A DNA stretch of 64,000 nucleotides from Limnomonas spitsbergensis (GCA_037349105.1 JAYJMM010000018.1:1-64000); one strand, 5' to 3'; shown: positions 22,890 to 33,162, counted from the stretch's first letter. The notes: generated by a model not told the origin, from the letters alone. Numbers and translations are program-made.

Positions 22890-23539
22890 GCTCCCTGCAG
22901 GCCCATGTCCTGCCCTCTCTGCTCGCCCAGCTGATCTACAAAGTTCCTGAGCACTGCTGTCCAGCGCCCCGTACTGTACGATGCTGGGTCACCCCAGGGT
23001 TCCCTTGCCATTGCCGGCACCTGCGTGCTGGGCTGGGCATCCCCTGGGCGGTCACTGCCTGCCCCACTAGCTGCTGCATCCCCTGAGTCTGAGGTTTGTG
23101 GGGCCGCCGCCTGCCGTGGGTTTACCCCCACTGCGGCCTGGCGCGCCCCATCCTCAAGCTCCCTCTTGTTGCGCTCCCTGTCCTCGAGCGCGGCCTTCTC
23201 CTGATTGACGCTGTTCATCCACTCTTGTCGTAGTTGTTCCAACTCCTCCTCGAGGTTCCGCCCTGGACTCCCTGGTCTTGGGCTTGTGTCGTCTGGCAAC
23301 TCCAACCTGACTGCATCCCGAGCCTCTGCCCTGGTGATGCCGACCCGCTCCGAAGGACTTTCGCTCTCCCCTCCAAGCGGACTCGTGCCCTCATGGCTGG
23401 AGTGCACCTCCTCGCGGAACCCTGGGTTCCCGCGGTCTAGGTCCCCTGCAACTGGTCTGTTGGTACTGTCCGAGGGTATCTGGGGCTCCGCCCAATACCT
23501 GGGCTCAGACTCCAGCGCTGACACCTCCACCTCTTCCAT
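22772..23539 (-). CDS. Acidic coiled-coil segment of the Gag-like polyprotein (copy 1)
   Basis: A 255-codon acidic frame. Residues about 95-130 (LEEELEQLRQEWMNSVNQEKAALEDRERN) form a likely coiled coil. The stretch STGRWTAVLRNFVDQL near residue 195 matches STEQWGNELRSFVAHL in copy 2 (58,908-59,159), and a P-D-S-D-P-R stretch near the end matches P-D-P-D-P-R at 58,820. This homology between two diverged copies shows that it is real coding sequence. It overlaps the next frame (from 22889) by about 120 bases, so there is a frameshift between them. No enzymatic motif is visible. Confidence 0.55.
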   Translation of the reverse strand: MEEVEVSALESEPRYWAEPQIPSDSTNRPVAGDLDRGNPGFREEVHSSHEGTSPLGGESESPSERVGITRAEARDAVRLELPDDTSPRPGSPGRNLEEELEQLRQEWMNSVNQEKAALEDRERNKRELEDGARQAAVGVNPRQAAAPQTSDSGDAAASGAGSDRPGDAQPSTQVPAMAREPWGDPASYSTGRWTAVLRNFVDQLGEQRGQDMGLQGACQESSLLFQLRALPEPDSDPRRQGWEGTTRRSVICKRS

Positions 23540-23674
23540 GGGTTCAAGCCATTCCCATGAGGATGCTGTTGCCCGAGTGTGGTGACAAAAGCTGCATGGA
23601 ACTGTTCCGGCAGCTCGAACGTTTCCTGGGACGGTCCGTCGCTGTCGGCAGTGGGGTGGACCCCACCAGCAGGA

Positions 23675-25436
23675 TCAATGTCTGCCCACTATCCAGCGCC
23701 CCAGCACGGGTTGGGTCCTCAGTTCTTCCAGCTCCTCCTCGTAGGTGTCTGATCCTGTCCCTCTGAACAAGGGATACAGCGTGCGCACCCCTGCCGGGTG
23801 CGCCTGCCTCCACAGCTGCACTGTCATGACGGCTGCTTGCCAATAAGGCGCCACGCTGCTGGCCCTGTCGTCATGCCACGCTCTCCTCTCCCAACGCACC
23901 CATTGGTGCACGCACGCTTCCAACCGTTCCACTGCGAACGGTAAGCGCGCTAGCTCCTCTTCTCCTTCCCACATGGACCCATCTGCTGGCAACCGCTGGG
24001 TCCCATATGGCCATGTGGGGCAGTCTGTCATCTCCACAGGCGCCCACTGATCATCTACTCCTCACACATGCCGCATGGCTGCTGACAGCTGTCCTGGTAG
24101 CAGGACCCTTTGCAGCGCCATTAGCATGACTGCCCACGTTGCTGGGTCTGAGTTCTCCCCTGGCATGCGTGTGTGCATGGAACTCTGCATCGTCGACTGA
24201 TGCGCATTTGGTGATTGCGACATTCCCTTCGCTCCTTGCGAACAGGACGACTGGCTGGTCATCTCGCGATGCGTGCATGTGGATCCATGCCGATGGAACG
24301 GGCATTTCTCCCTCCTGCACCTCCTCGTAGTAGTAAGATACCAGCTGTTGTACTGGGATGGCTTCCCTGGCTTCTCCAGGAGCCACTCCCCATGGTACAG
24401 CTTGGCCTGCGACCACCCTGGGAATGATGATTGCCGCCTCAATTGTGGCCTCACACTGCCTGGGCCTGCCGTAATGGCACAGCCCTGCACCGTCGTAGGT
24501 TCCCTCCGCCGACCCATCACCCCCTCCGTGCCCTCCTATGGCCTGCACGGGTACGTAGAAAGCGCGGTCTCTGAGGGCGGGATGCTCCATCAAATGATGG
24601 ACGCAGTCCTCTGCCCACGTCGTGCGCATGAACCCAGGCAGCGCGCCCTGCCACTCTGTGCGCGCGCTGTCAGGTACGTCTGGGTGCGCCCTGTCGGCTG
24701 CGTCCACCGCTGTGATGCCTTCTCTGATCACCAGGCCCACCATCTCATGCACGCAGTATGCGTAGATGGGGTGCTGTGCCCACCCCCTCTGCATGTCATC
24801 TGCCATCACCGTGTTGGGCCGTATGAACCCCTTGAGTGCTGCGCTCAGCAGCACCGCGGTCACCGTGTCCCACGGGAAGATCAGCCTGGCCACGGCCTGC
24901 ATGGCTGCCATTATGTTTACGCACGTCTGCGCCCTGCCTGCCAGGAGCCTGTGGTTTTGCAACCTACACAGCCCGTCCTTGGAATCTGCTGGCAGCGTGA
25001 TCATGGCCCCCGTAGATGACGCTTCTGGCATCTCTTCCCCCAGGCGGTACCATTGCACGAAGCACCTGCTCTCTTGCGGGCTAGGCGGTTCTGGCCTGGG
25101 GCGAATACGCTCTCTGCTGCCAGACCTGTCGCGGCGGTCCTCACCAGCCTGGTCGAACTGGAAATCCTCGCTCCGTGCAGCGGACCTCCCGTCCCTGCCG
25201 CGGCGGCGATGCGGCTCTCTGGCCGCATCTTCCCATCCTACAGGGTTGTACCTAGAGGTGGTACTATGATGGGTCCTAACGGGCACCGCTGTATCTTCCT
25301 CTTGACTCATTGCTGCGGCCCCCCTGACCCTTGGGCGGCGAACCCGCACGCTGAGCGGATCCAGGGTCTTGGCGGCTGCTCCCGCTGCCTCGCCTTCTGT
25401 GTCGTTGTTGCCCTCCGGGGTACTTGGACAGAACAA
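23675..25436 (-). CDS. Conserved Gag-like region B (copy 1), frameshifted at its end
   Basis: The frame 25436-24051 (461 codons) starts with an arginine/serine/glutamate-rich lead and then enters a conserved block beginning FVQWYRLGEEMPEA near 25,060, with VARLIFPWDTVTAVLL, AVPWGVAPGEAREAIPV and AWIHMHASRDDQPV. The matching block in copy 2 is at 60,900-59,332. After a frame change near 24,060-24,300 it continues in the frame 24037-23675 (TWPYGTQ...LEACVHQWV). It is the best conserved part of the element outside the enzymes and occupies the place of a capsid, but I recognise no named capsid family. Confidence 0.6.
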
Positions 25437-25442
25437 GGCAGA

Positions 25443-26284
25443 CTACTCCTCATGCATTGGCAAATGGCCCTGAGGCTCTGAGTCTCCATCCGAGGGATTG
25501 GAGCTGTCCCCACTGGAACTGGCCTCCCACTCTTCTACTCTGTGCCGGTGCACTGTCTCCCGCTCCAGTCTCTCAAACTCATCCATCTGGGCATCGTAGT
25601 TGTCCCATTCTTTGGTCAGAAATGTCTGGAACATGCCAGGCCATCCCTCACACGGGGCCGGGCACCCCCTCTGCTGGAGGTCCCTCAGGAACCCCACTGC
25701 ATGTGTCATGGATCTGGCTGAACCTGCTGGCATAGTACCGTAGTGGTTCATTACCAGGGATTCCACCGCCATCTTCCAATGGTGTTTTTGCTGGGCCACC
25801 TGCCCCTCTGGCACCACCTGGAAGGCTACAGGCACTTCTGCCGCCTGGTTGCCCTCAACCTGGGCCGTGCCTGTGTCCAGGCCAGATCCCCCGTGGAAAG
25901 ACATCGGGCAAATGTGCCTCTCTTGGCCTGCCCACCTGGAATCTTCTGACTGCCCTGCTGGCCCCGGCCATCCTGGCGGGCCTGGCAGCGTGCTCGTGCC
26001 AGTTGCCGCTTGCTGTTCTCTCCAGTCCGCGTAGGAGATCCCCTGGGCGGCCTCATAGGCCTGCCGCATGCTGTCTTCTGAGGCCTCTTGGCTTCTGCCA
26101 GGCCCCCTGACTCCCAAGCCCCGTTCTGGGCCTGCTGGCGCTCGGAGCCTGTCGAAGCGGCTGCTCTCGCCTGCCTGCGTGGCTTCCCCTTGCTCTGGGC
26201 ACGCATTTGCGTAGTGCCCCGGCTTTAAGCAATTGAAGCAGACTCCCCCATCGTGGGGTCCTAGGACGCTCTTCTGTCCTCCCG
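25443..26284 (-). CDS. Gag-like segment: CCHC zinc knuckle and conserved region A (copy 1)
   Basis: Reading from just after a TGA at about 26,285, the frame gives VCFNCLKPGHYANAC, a perfect C-x2-C-x4-H-x4-C retroviral-type zinc knuckle (about 26,202-26,243). It continues without a stop into the ATG at 26,117 and on to 25,443. Region A (EGQVAQQKHHWKMAVESL, and GCPAPCEGWPGMF) is shared with copy 2 at 61,440-61,260 and copy 3 at 63,350-63,500. There is no start codon before the knuckle, so it is probably joined to the preceding Gag frame through a frameshift, either mutational or programmed. The knuckle should bind element RNA. Its place before, not after, the capsid-like block is unusual. Confidence 0.7.
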
Positions 26285-26285
26285 T

Positions 26286-27819
26286 TCAACCTCGCCCTGC
26301 CTGGGCCCTGCCCGGCGGACTCTGGCCGGAGATCCTCCTCCTGCTCAGTTCTTTCTCCTCCCGCCTGTATGCCCTGGCTTGGCCCCCTGGACCACGCTCC
26401 AGGGACCTGCCCCCGGGCTGGCTCCTGCGGTCCCTGCTGGCCGACCTCTGTCGCCTGCCCCTGCCCTGTTCGTCAGGCGGGTTGTGTCTGGCAGCTTGGT
26501 CCGGCCGCTGGGTCCTAGCCTCAGGCGTAGGCACCACCCCGTGGCGTTCTCCGCTGTGGTTCCTTTGTGCACTCCTGCTGCGCTCTCTGGGCCCCTGGCC
26601 CTTTGCAGTCACTGGAGCTGTCCCCACGTGCTGCGTGCGCGCCTCCGCACTGGCCTCCCTTGCCCTGTCGTTGCCCCCTCGTCCTTTCTGACCAGGTGCC
26701 TTTTCCTCTTCTCCTTGCGGCTCACTCTGGCCGGGATGGTCACTCTCTTCGTTCGTATACTCCCAAGGAGATTGGGGACGGAGCATCTCTAGGATGCATG
26801 CTGCCAGCTCCGGGTCTACGGGGACCGGGAGCGGCTTCCCCTGGTTCAGCGGCTGCTCCGCCTGCTGATCTCCGAGAACGTTGTACATCTCCCGCAGCTG
26901 ATCTGCGCGCAGGATGTACTGCTGCTGCACCTCAGTGAGTCTCTCGTTGGCATCCTGGATGCGCGTCCACCTGACCTGCTGCATGCGCATGTATTCGACT
27001 GATGCTACCGCCTGGCGGTACAGCTGTTCTACCTTCCACTTGAGGTCTTTCTGCAGCACCTGCACCTGGCTGCGCAGCCTGTCCGCTTCCTTGGATTTCT
27101 TGCTGGGCCTCGCCTCCTGGGCCTCTTCCTCATCGCGATCCTCTGCTTCTTCCTCCTCGTCCTCGCTGCCAGGCTCCCCCTGGCTGCGGTTTGCGTTAAC
27201 GCGCTGCTCTGTTACGCCCCGCGCTTTGCCTCTTGCTTCTGAGGCGTCTCCCCCATCACCATCGTCGGCCGCTTGCGTCTGCGTACTCGCTCCAGCCACA
27301 GCAGGCGGTGTTTCCGCTGTGCGCCTGTCTTGGCCGCCTTCTTGCTGCGGCGGCCCGGGCTTCTGCCCCTCGTTTGCCCTTTCGCCCCTGCCGGGCACTC
27401 GCACCTCCGAGCGCAGCGTTGGTCCTGAGAGTGCAGCTCTTCCTGCTGCAGCTGCGCCGAATGCCACCCTCGGCGTTGCTGCCGGCGCGGCCACCGGAGC
27501 TTCCTCATGGTCCCTGCGCTGCGTCAGCTCTTGTATCCTCAGCTCACACGCATGGGTGGCCTGGACTTGCTGCCAAGCATCTCCTGATAATTGCCTTTTC
27601 TGATGCGGGCATTTCCGCTGCCTTGCGTGCCTTCCGCGCATCCTCTGATACTGCAGCATCGGTCACTGCCCTTGCTGCTGCTCTGCTCTGCTGTGATGCG
27701 GCAGCTTGTGCCGCCTCCTTGCCTTCTCCAGGCGTGGCTGTTGCGGCCCCTGCCTGCATCTGCCTGTGCCGGTGTGGTCTTGAGGGTGCCTCCTGTGGAC
27801 CTCCACGGCTGAGGGCCAA
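26286..27819 (-). CDS. Gag N-terminal coiled-coil/basic region (copy 1)
   Basis: Two overlapping frames (27819-27544 and 27659-26286, 457 codons) encode an alanine/glutamine-rich start, then an acidic stretch (GSEDEEEEAEDRDEEEAQEA), a long predicted coiled coil (LRSQVQVLQKDLKWKVEQLY through VQQQYILRADQLREMYNVL) and an arginine/serine-rich tail. It ends 3-4 bases before the frame that carries the zinc knuckle. Such composition fits a structural Gag N-terminus that multimerises and binds RNA. A frameshift near 27,590-27,650 joins the two frames. No ATG context decides the true start. Confidence 0.5.
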
Positions 27820-27975
27820 GAGAGCGAGCGCTCAGACGACGAGGGCAGCGAGGATGATCAGGAGGAGGAGACGGAAGAGGAGGAAGTAGAGGAAGTGGAG
27901 TATGAGGAGGAAGAAGAGGAGGAAGACGAGGAAGAGACTTCTTGGAGGAGATCCAATGGTGGCCGAGGGGCCTGA
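27812..27975 (+). other. Glu/Asp-rich open stretch, plus strand
   Basis: On the plus strand this purine-rich tract reads as an almost pure glutamate/aspartate stretch (starting ESERSDDEGSEDD) ending at TGA after WRRSNGGRGA. On the minus strand it reads proline/leucine-rich. The strong purine asymmetry suggests either a degenerate acidic coding exon or simple-sequence expansion at the 5' edge of the minus-strand Gag fragment. The purpose is unknown. Confidence 0.3.
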
Positions 27976-28290
27976 GGCAGCTTGGGTTCGTTTTTAGAGC
28001 TTCCAATTGCAGTGGAGGCGCCTGCCCAGCAATGTAGTAGGGCTGGCGGCGCCTGCCCGGCAGCCGCCGGGTGCCCGAGATGCTACGGCGGCCGCAGCTT
28101 AAGGAAGCGGAACCCATCCTCGGGCAAGTGCAAAGGGCCACGAAGTGGTGTGAGGATGATCATAGGGGTTGAAATCCCCAGGCAACTCTCCTAGCTGCAG
28201 AACTATGTGTGAAATTTTGAAGAAAAAAGCTCAGGCAGCTCTTACGGCTGCAAAGATACCAAATTTGTTTCAAGGCAATGGCAGATAGCA

Positions 28291-28677
28291 TGTGACGGTC
28301 CCCACGCCCTAGCTAGCCGGAAAAGGTCCTCACTACTGCGCACGGAGTGTCGCCGCCCAGTACAGTACATGGTGCCCCAGTACATATAGTACATAGCAGG
28401 CAGTGGGCCGACGGCTGGCCATAAGCAAGATTGCATGTAGACAAGAATGAGCATTGTACACGACACGCTGGGACGAGGAAGCAGCGGGCTACGGGAGTTA
28501 GCAGGGCTGTCCAGAGAAGGGCCACAGCATCTTGGGAAGCAGCGACAATGAGAAGAAGGCGGCTTTGGAAGCCGCAGCCAAAAAGAAGGCGACAGCGGCT
28601 GCAAAGGCGGCCGCGGCAAAGTTGAAGACAAAGCGCAAGTAAGGTGCCGCACGCACCGCGGGATCGAGAGGCCAGTG
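28291..28677 (+). mobile_element. Truncated LTR 5' end containing a trapped exon
   Basis: TGTGACGGTCCCCACGCC at 28,291 matches the start of the LTR at 28,678 (TGTGACGGTACTCATGCC), the LTR at 31,121 and the LTR start at 51,630 on the other strand. The shared block GGCAGTGGGCCGACGG near 28,400 confirms LTR identity. After about 200 bases the LTR match is replaced by an exon-like coding stretch, and then a new LTR begins at 28,678. Confidence 0.6.
28505..28642 (+). pseudogene. Trapped last exon encoding a Lys/Ala-rich C-terminus
   Basis: A splice-acceptor-like GTTAGCAG at 28,497-28,504 precedes 45 codons in one frame ending with TAA at 28,640-28,642. The product starts CPEKGHSILGSSDNEKKAAL and continues as lysine/alanine repeats to the basic end LKTKRK. 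This composition resembles basic C-terminal tails of ribosomal proteins or linker histones, but the family cannot be named. It lies between two LTR start sequences, so it is probably a host exon carried or split by the retrotransposon. Confidence 0.4.
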
Positions 28678-29544
28678 TGTGACGGTACTCATGCCGTACC
28701 TAGTGGAAAGTCTCCGACTCGTAAGTTAGGAGGGAACCCCTCCGGGCCAGGAACAGGGAGCCCAAGTACACAGCAGGCAATGAGCTGGCGGCAGGCCACC
28801 GCAGCATCCATGTAGGCAGTCAATGTTCAATTCAAGAAATGTCTGGTGTATCCAGCAGCGGGCTACGTGAGTCAGCCCTCATTTTATGAGAACTTGGTAG
28901 ATGTTAGGAGATGATCTCTGAGCAGGCCATTTGAGGGCCTAGGTGCTGCTACTGCACACCGCGTTTCTTGTGTCCCCGAGGGCCAGGTGTCAACGGTGCA
29001 GTGGGGCGAGATCAACATGAATTTCGTTTTTTACTTCTGACACGTTCACGAGCAGGTGATGACACCAGAATGTACAGGTCGAGTTATGAGATAGCCGGTA
29101 CAGTTCTGTGCTCTGATCAGGCCAGGGTTAGTTGCCATGCCTTAGGCATTGTGCCTCTTTTTATTTCTGGACCCTTTGTGAACAAGGGCAGATCTGCAGT
29201 GGTTTCAGCTCAGTTTGGGAGCTCTTTTGGAGAAGTTATAAGTTTTGAGTACGACCCCCAAGATTCCGGCATTCCGGCTCTCCGGCTCTAGCGGCCAGGG
29301 TGTGGAGAGCGGAGGGGCGAGTAAATATCAGGGGGCGGTACCCACATGAGGGCCACCCCAGTTGAGCATGTCTAGGGCAACAGTCCTGAACGGAGGCTGA
29401 CTGACCCCTTTACGGTGTACGGTAGCCAGTACAGCCATGATATATTACAGCGCAGTACAAGAGTTGCGAGTAGCTGGTGCTTCTCTAAGGCACCCTGTTC
29501 TAAGTGTTTACCATATTATCTCACTACAGGAATTTGGTGCGACA
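28678..29544 (+). repeat. 5' LTR of the non-autonomous element
   Basis: 867 bp, TGTGACGG...GGTGCGACA. It shares with the 3' LTR the block AGGTGTCAACGG-GCAGTGGGGCGAGA (28,986-29,010) and the box GGGGCGAGTAAA...GGCGGTACCCAC (29,312-29,343), continuing to the terminus. These same blocks occur inverted in the long LTR at 47,939-51,630. Confidence 0.7.
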
Positions 29545-30370
29545 TGTGGCATTCGAGAATGCATTGAGGGCGCTGCCCCAGGACGTGTACGCCATCACGG
29601 CAGAGCATTTCAAGGAGCCAGGGGCCCAGGACGGGCGCCAGTGGGTCATGGTTGCTTGATGGGAGTGCCAGGATCTCTCACCCGCAAGGAAGGGTGAGGG
29701 GCTCACGGGGAAACGGAGCAAATCATTCTTCCCACTGGTCAAGCTGTTGGGCACGTTGCAGATCTTACAAAGGGCGCGCCCCCCTGCTTACCGTACCTGA
29801 TCTAGAACGTAGCCATGCACATGAATCCGTCAGAAGAGTTAAAGGTCCAGTGTGGATGCATTCGGTGAGGTGTGCATGATCTTGGGTCGCCCAGCTCTGT
29901 TTGTCGCGGCGCAAGTGGGATCGCATGCCCACTGCACGCGAAACTACTGGGGCAACATTGCCCCAACAGCTGATATCCAGTACGTGATTCGCTCATCCCA
30001 GAGGCCGCACACTGGGATTGTGGATGACATCCTGGACAAGGGTAGCAGGGCTCAGGTGGTGGAATGCCCGGGCAATTGGGGTACCGCATCAACATGACAG
30101 GGCAGCCCATGCGGGCGCTGCCATGCCTGATGGCCACGCCTGGGTCTTACGCTTTCCTTAACGGGCAGAACGGGTTGGTGTACAGGCCCATGGGGGATCT
30201 GCAAGAGCATACCGCCAATGAGCGGAAAAGGGCCATGGGGTATGCCGTGGGATCCACGCTGCCCCACCCGGACTTCCCGGAGGGCGCTAGAAGGAGCATT
30301 GGGCAGGTGCATGGACTCATGGGCGCATGAAGCATGGTTCAGTGTAGCGCTGGAAATCACCAAGATTATC
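29545..30370 (+). pseudogene. Cytosine-5 DNA methyltransferase remnant (plus-strand copy)
   Basis: Translation in shifting frames matches the methyltransferase of the large element at 53,790-54,800. Seen here: LPQDVYAITAEHF; motif IV as WECQDLSPARKG with the catalytic cysteine codon at 29,666-29,668; FFPLVKLLGTLQIL; a damaged motif VI region; CTRNYWGNIAP (motif VIII) near 29,936; and the C-terminal ERKRAMGYAVGSTLPHPDF with motif X. A TGA at 29,657-29,659 replaces the glycine before motif IV, and frameshifts occur near 29,810 and 30,290. Motif I is missing because the copy starts downstream of it. It retains the Cys-Gln pair that the other copy has lost (Cys-His there). Confidence 0.75.
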
Positions 30371-31120
30371 CATGGGGAAGAGCTCGCAAGGCCCGCCGCC
30401 GGGTCCAGAGCAGGATCCCGCGCTGGAAAGACCCTGATATCCAGCCACTACGCCCTTGCCACTGCAAGTGACGCGTGCTCGGGCAGTGGAGAAGTGGCCG
30501 CGTCGTACATGCGCTGTCTGGGAGAATCTGCGGCGGCTGACTGTGCCGATGCATCGCAAGATCCAGGTGGGAGGCTGCCAACAACAGGGGCTGAACCCGA
30601 GATTGAGGGGGAAGACGGAAAAGAGGGCGTGAGAGACCCACCCGGGTGCTCTGCATGCCCGTCCGTCAGGGTAGATGTGTGGCTGGACGAAGCAGTGTTG
30701 ATGTATCTCCGCCAGAAGACGCATGCTCTAGGGACAGAGCTCGGAGAACAGACCAGGGTGCAGTGCAAGGCCTCACCGTTCGAGTGGGAACCAGAGAGGG
30801 GGGGGGAGGGGTGTTGATGAGGCTCATGGATGTCGGGATGGAAAAACCCGAGTTGGTGGTCATGGCCACCAACCCCACCACAAGGCAGATGGAGCGGGGC
30901 ATAGCCAGGCCAATGACAAACGGGATGTATGAGATCTCATACACCACTGGCAAGGGAGAGGCCAGTATTATACACAGCCTCTTTGGCCACCTTAGCCCTT
31001 CTCTGGACTACCCTCGGGGTGACGTTGGCACACGTGAGGATGATGAGTCGGCCCGCGAGGGGCGGGCGGCGGAAGAAGAGTAGGGCTAAATCCCCTTTGG
31101 CGGTAGGGCCGATGAGCACT
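30371..31120 (+). pseudogene. Pre-integrase region and integrase C-tail with the integrase core deleted
   Basis: The frame 30218-30817 continues from the methyltransferase into YALATASDACSGSGEVAAS, then VDVWLDEAVLMYLRQK and ELGEQTRVQCKASPFEWEPERG. These are the first 110 residues of the integrase ORF in the large element. The next homologous part (PELVVMATNP, GMYEISYTTGKG, 30,850-30,960) is the extreme C-terminus of that ORF. About 480 residues, including the DDE core and the PHD finger, are therefore deleted at about 30,830. Because both regions share one frame here, the family's Pol was originally a single frame through methyltransferase and integrase. Confidence 0.7.
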
Positions 31121-32112
31121 TGACGAACCCCACGCCGTACCTGGTACTATGGAAAGGACGGGCTGCCGCCAATCAGTACGGAGGAGCACCTCCTAGTAAG
31201 GCACGGCCGTCTCTAGTACACAACAGGCAGTGGGCCGACGGCCAGGAGGGCATAGCCGGCTATGCATAATTGATTAAGTACCGAGCAGCAGTAACAGCGA
31301 GCCACGGGAGTACATAAAAGTGACGAGGCTGGCGCTGATGATAAAGCAAACTTGGGTTTTTGTTTCCAGCCAGATAACACCAAGGACCGCTGTGGTTAAT
31401 AAGCCAGCGGGGTGTGTGGCCAAGGGAGGAATAGCGCTTCTGCTGCGCACATCTCCTGTGACACAGAGGCCACTAGGTGTCAACGGCGCAGTGGGGCGAG
31501 AGCAGCGGTAGTTTGTTTTTTCTTCCCCAGAGATGGAAGTGCTGTGGAGTGGATGTGAAGGGCAAGTGGTCTCGCCCAGGCATATGACTCTGTAGGCTGA
31601 ATTCTGGTTGTTTGCGCCCCGATCAGGCCAGGGAACGATCTGGAACGGTTAAGGGGTCTTTCGGGCTACTCGTTGAACGCATAAACTGGACCAAGGATTG
31701 GCCGTTGAAGCGGGTGGATTTTCTTTTGTCAAGACTGTCTGGTTTATAGGCAGATGCTAGGGAACTCCGTCAGAGCTTCTGATTGTACATATATGACGAG
31801 TTTTTCTTGAGTACCACCCCTATTCCGGCTCCCCACGCATGCCCAAAGGGCATAGCGTAGGGAGCGGGAGGCGAGTAAAGTGGTAGGGGCGGTACCCACG
31901 AGCCGGGGGCGCCCATGCAGCCTCTTTCACTAGGGCTGTCTTGCTACCAATACTTCACAATGTTGCCATTAACAGCCCTTGTATATATGCAGTGCTGTAC
32001 AAGGTGCCTTTCTGTACGGAGATGTACACCGGTTGTGAGTAGAGGGCGCCTCTATAAGGCGCCTTGGTCGGAGTTTACAATAGTATTGCAGTTACTGCTT
32101 TATGGTGCGACA
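31121..32112 (+). repeat. 3' LTR of the non-autonomous element
   Basis: 992 bp, starting TGACGAACCCCACGCCG and ending ATGGTGCGACA. It contains GGCAGTGGGCCGACGGCC (31,227-31,244), CACATCTCCTGTG, AGGTGTCAACGGCGCAGTGG (31,474-31,493) and a single copy of the terminal box (GCGAGTAAAGTGG...GCGGTACCCAC to the end). It thus differs from the long LTR form, which has the terminal box twice. Confidence 0.75.
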
Positions 32113-32772
32113 AGTGGCAATGGCCTCAGGGGAGCATATGGGACCTCGGAGACCTAAGGGACTGCCAAGGCATCGCAACAAGTGGTGTAATCTCCTTCCC
32201 AAACAAGCCTATGGGTACCCCAACAGACATGCCTGCCGCCCAACAGAGGCTACTACAATCTGAGGTTGGCAAAGGCCGGGGCATGGCCAGGGATAAATAC
32301 TTGGTCTTGGAAGCTCTTTCACTGGCATGCTTGCTATTCTAAAATTTGCAATTGCTTACGTAACTTAGGGCATGTAAAAGTGCAACATGCGCATGCACAC
32401 AAATAGGGTACTTATCCTTTTACTTCTTCCTATCTTAACGGGGACCATCAAAAGGTAAGAATACCGTAATTTCAGATAACGGTACTAGTAATTACTGTAA
32501 AATATATTTGCCAAGAGAAGCAAAAACAAATTGCCCGGCTGCTCCACAATGAAACAATTATCGCACGCAATTTAAATACCGTTTTTAAATTTATTGAACG
32601 TCACTCATCATAACATAAGAAAAGCATATTAGGGTCATAGGAGATTGGGGTGCAACCCAACCAGAGTTCTCCTGCATCCGTCACAACCCGACCACATTGG
32701 CACCTTTCTCACGGCCGCTCAATAATGTGGGGAAGTCACCGTGACACCCCTGCGGCCCAAGCGCCTCCTCAT
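32113..32772 (+). other. AT-rich gap without recognised genes
   Basis: Beyond the LTR terminus this stretch is mostly AT-rich. I see no coding frame with recognisable features, no RNA gene and no clear repeat. Confidence 0.4.
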
Positions 32773-33162
32773 TCATGGCTCCCGGGCGGTTGACTCGGAG
32801 GCCCCGCCGCAGGAGACTGCCGATCGTACGGTTCGTCCAAGCCTGTGGCGCAGGTTGTCCCTGCCGCTCCCGCCAACGCTCACTGACTTTTGCTCCAGCA
32901 CCGCCATATGCTTTGTAGTACTCGATTCACCCCGAGCGGTGAGTTGCTGCTGCAGAGCAGCGAGCTGCTGCTCCAGAGCGGCGATCTGCTGTGCAGCGAG
33001 CTGCTCCTTCAGAGCGGTGATCTGCTCTGCAACGAGTTGTTTTTCTTGCTGAGCGGTGAACCCCCTCTCCAAGGTGTTGAACCTCGCGACGGCCTCGGAC
33101 AAAGATTCTTTGTAGCCGTTGAGCTCCGCGGTCATGAGGTGACGCTTCGTGGCTGCGGGCAT
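32773..33162 (-). CDS. Coiled-coil protein, unknown function
   Basis: An ATG at 33,162 opens a 129-codon frame (an in-frame ATG at 33,249 and open sequence to 33,291 lie upstream). Residues about 20-75 form an obvious coiled coil of heptads with internal near-repeats (QITALKEQLAAQQIAALEQQ), followed by a serine/arginine-rich tail. The DNA over the coiled coil is a degenerate repeat of GAGCGGCGATCTGCTG-like units, so part of the helix may reflect repeat expansion. It resembles the coiled-coil starts of retrotransposon Gag proteins, but no zinc knuckle or other domain follows. It may be a solo Gag remnant or a small host gene. Confidence 0.4.
   Translation of the reverse strand: MPAATKRHLMTAELNGYKESLSEAVARFNTLERGFTAQQEKQLVAEQITALKEQLAAQQIAALEQQLAALQQQLTARGESSTTKHMAVLEQKSVSVGGSGRDNLRHRLGRTVRSAVSCGGASESTAREP

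Larger units (their letters stand above)
21889..27819 (-). mobile_element. Gag-region fragment of the Ty3/gypsy-type family (copy 1)
   Basis: A minus-strand stretch encoding the same ordered Gag-like modules as the larger element at 57,000-62,640: an arginine/alanine-rich coiled-coil part, a CCHC knuckle, conserved region A, conserved region B, and a hydrophobic segment. It stops just after the hydrophobic segment, where the plus-strand LTR array ends (21,888), so RT and everything downstream are missing. It lacks the PHD-like zinc region present in copy 2 and has a lysine/arginine-rich stretch there instead. The inverted orientation relative to the adjoining LTR array shows a rearranged or nested junction. 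Confidence 0.75.
28678..32112 (+). mobile_element. Non-autonomous LTR element carrying a DNA methyltransferase remnant
   Basis: Two direct LTRs (28,678-29,544 and 31,121-32,112), both starting TG and ending GGTGCGACA, enclose 1,576 bp of internal sequence. The bases just outside are AGTG on both sides (28,674-28,677 and 32,113-32,116), a possible 4 bp target duplication. The internal part holds only the methyltransferase, the pre-integrase region and the last residues of the integrase ORF of the family; Gag, RT, RNase H and the integrase core are gone. The two LTRs share order and key blocks but have diverged strongly, so the insertion is old or the element is a recombinant. Confidence 0.65.

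Noticed and set aside
22772..23539. A D-S-G triplet as a possible aspartic protease site for the gypsy element
   Set aside because: The flanks (TSDSGDAAAS) lack the hydrophobic strand and A-x-x/T context of retroviral-type proteases, and the position is not conserved in copy 2.
29545..29565. A tRNA primer-binding site directly after the 5' LTR
   Set aside because: The bases after GGTGCGACA (TGTGGCATTCGAG) do not match the 3' end of a recognisable tRNA, and the internal part is deleted, so the real site may be missing.
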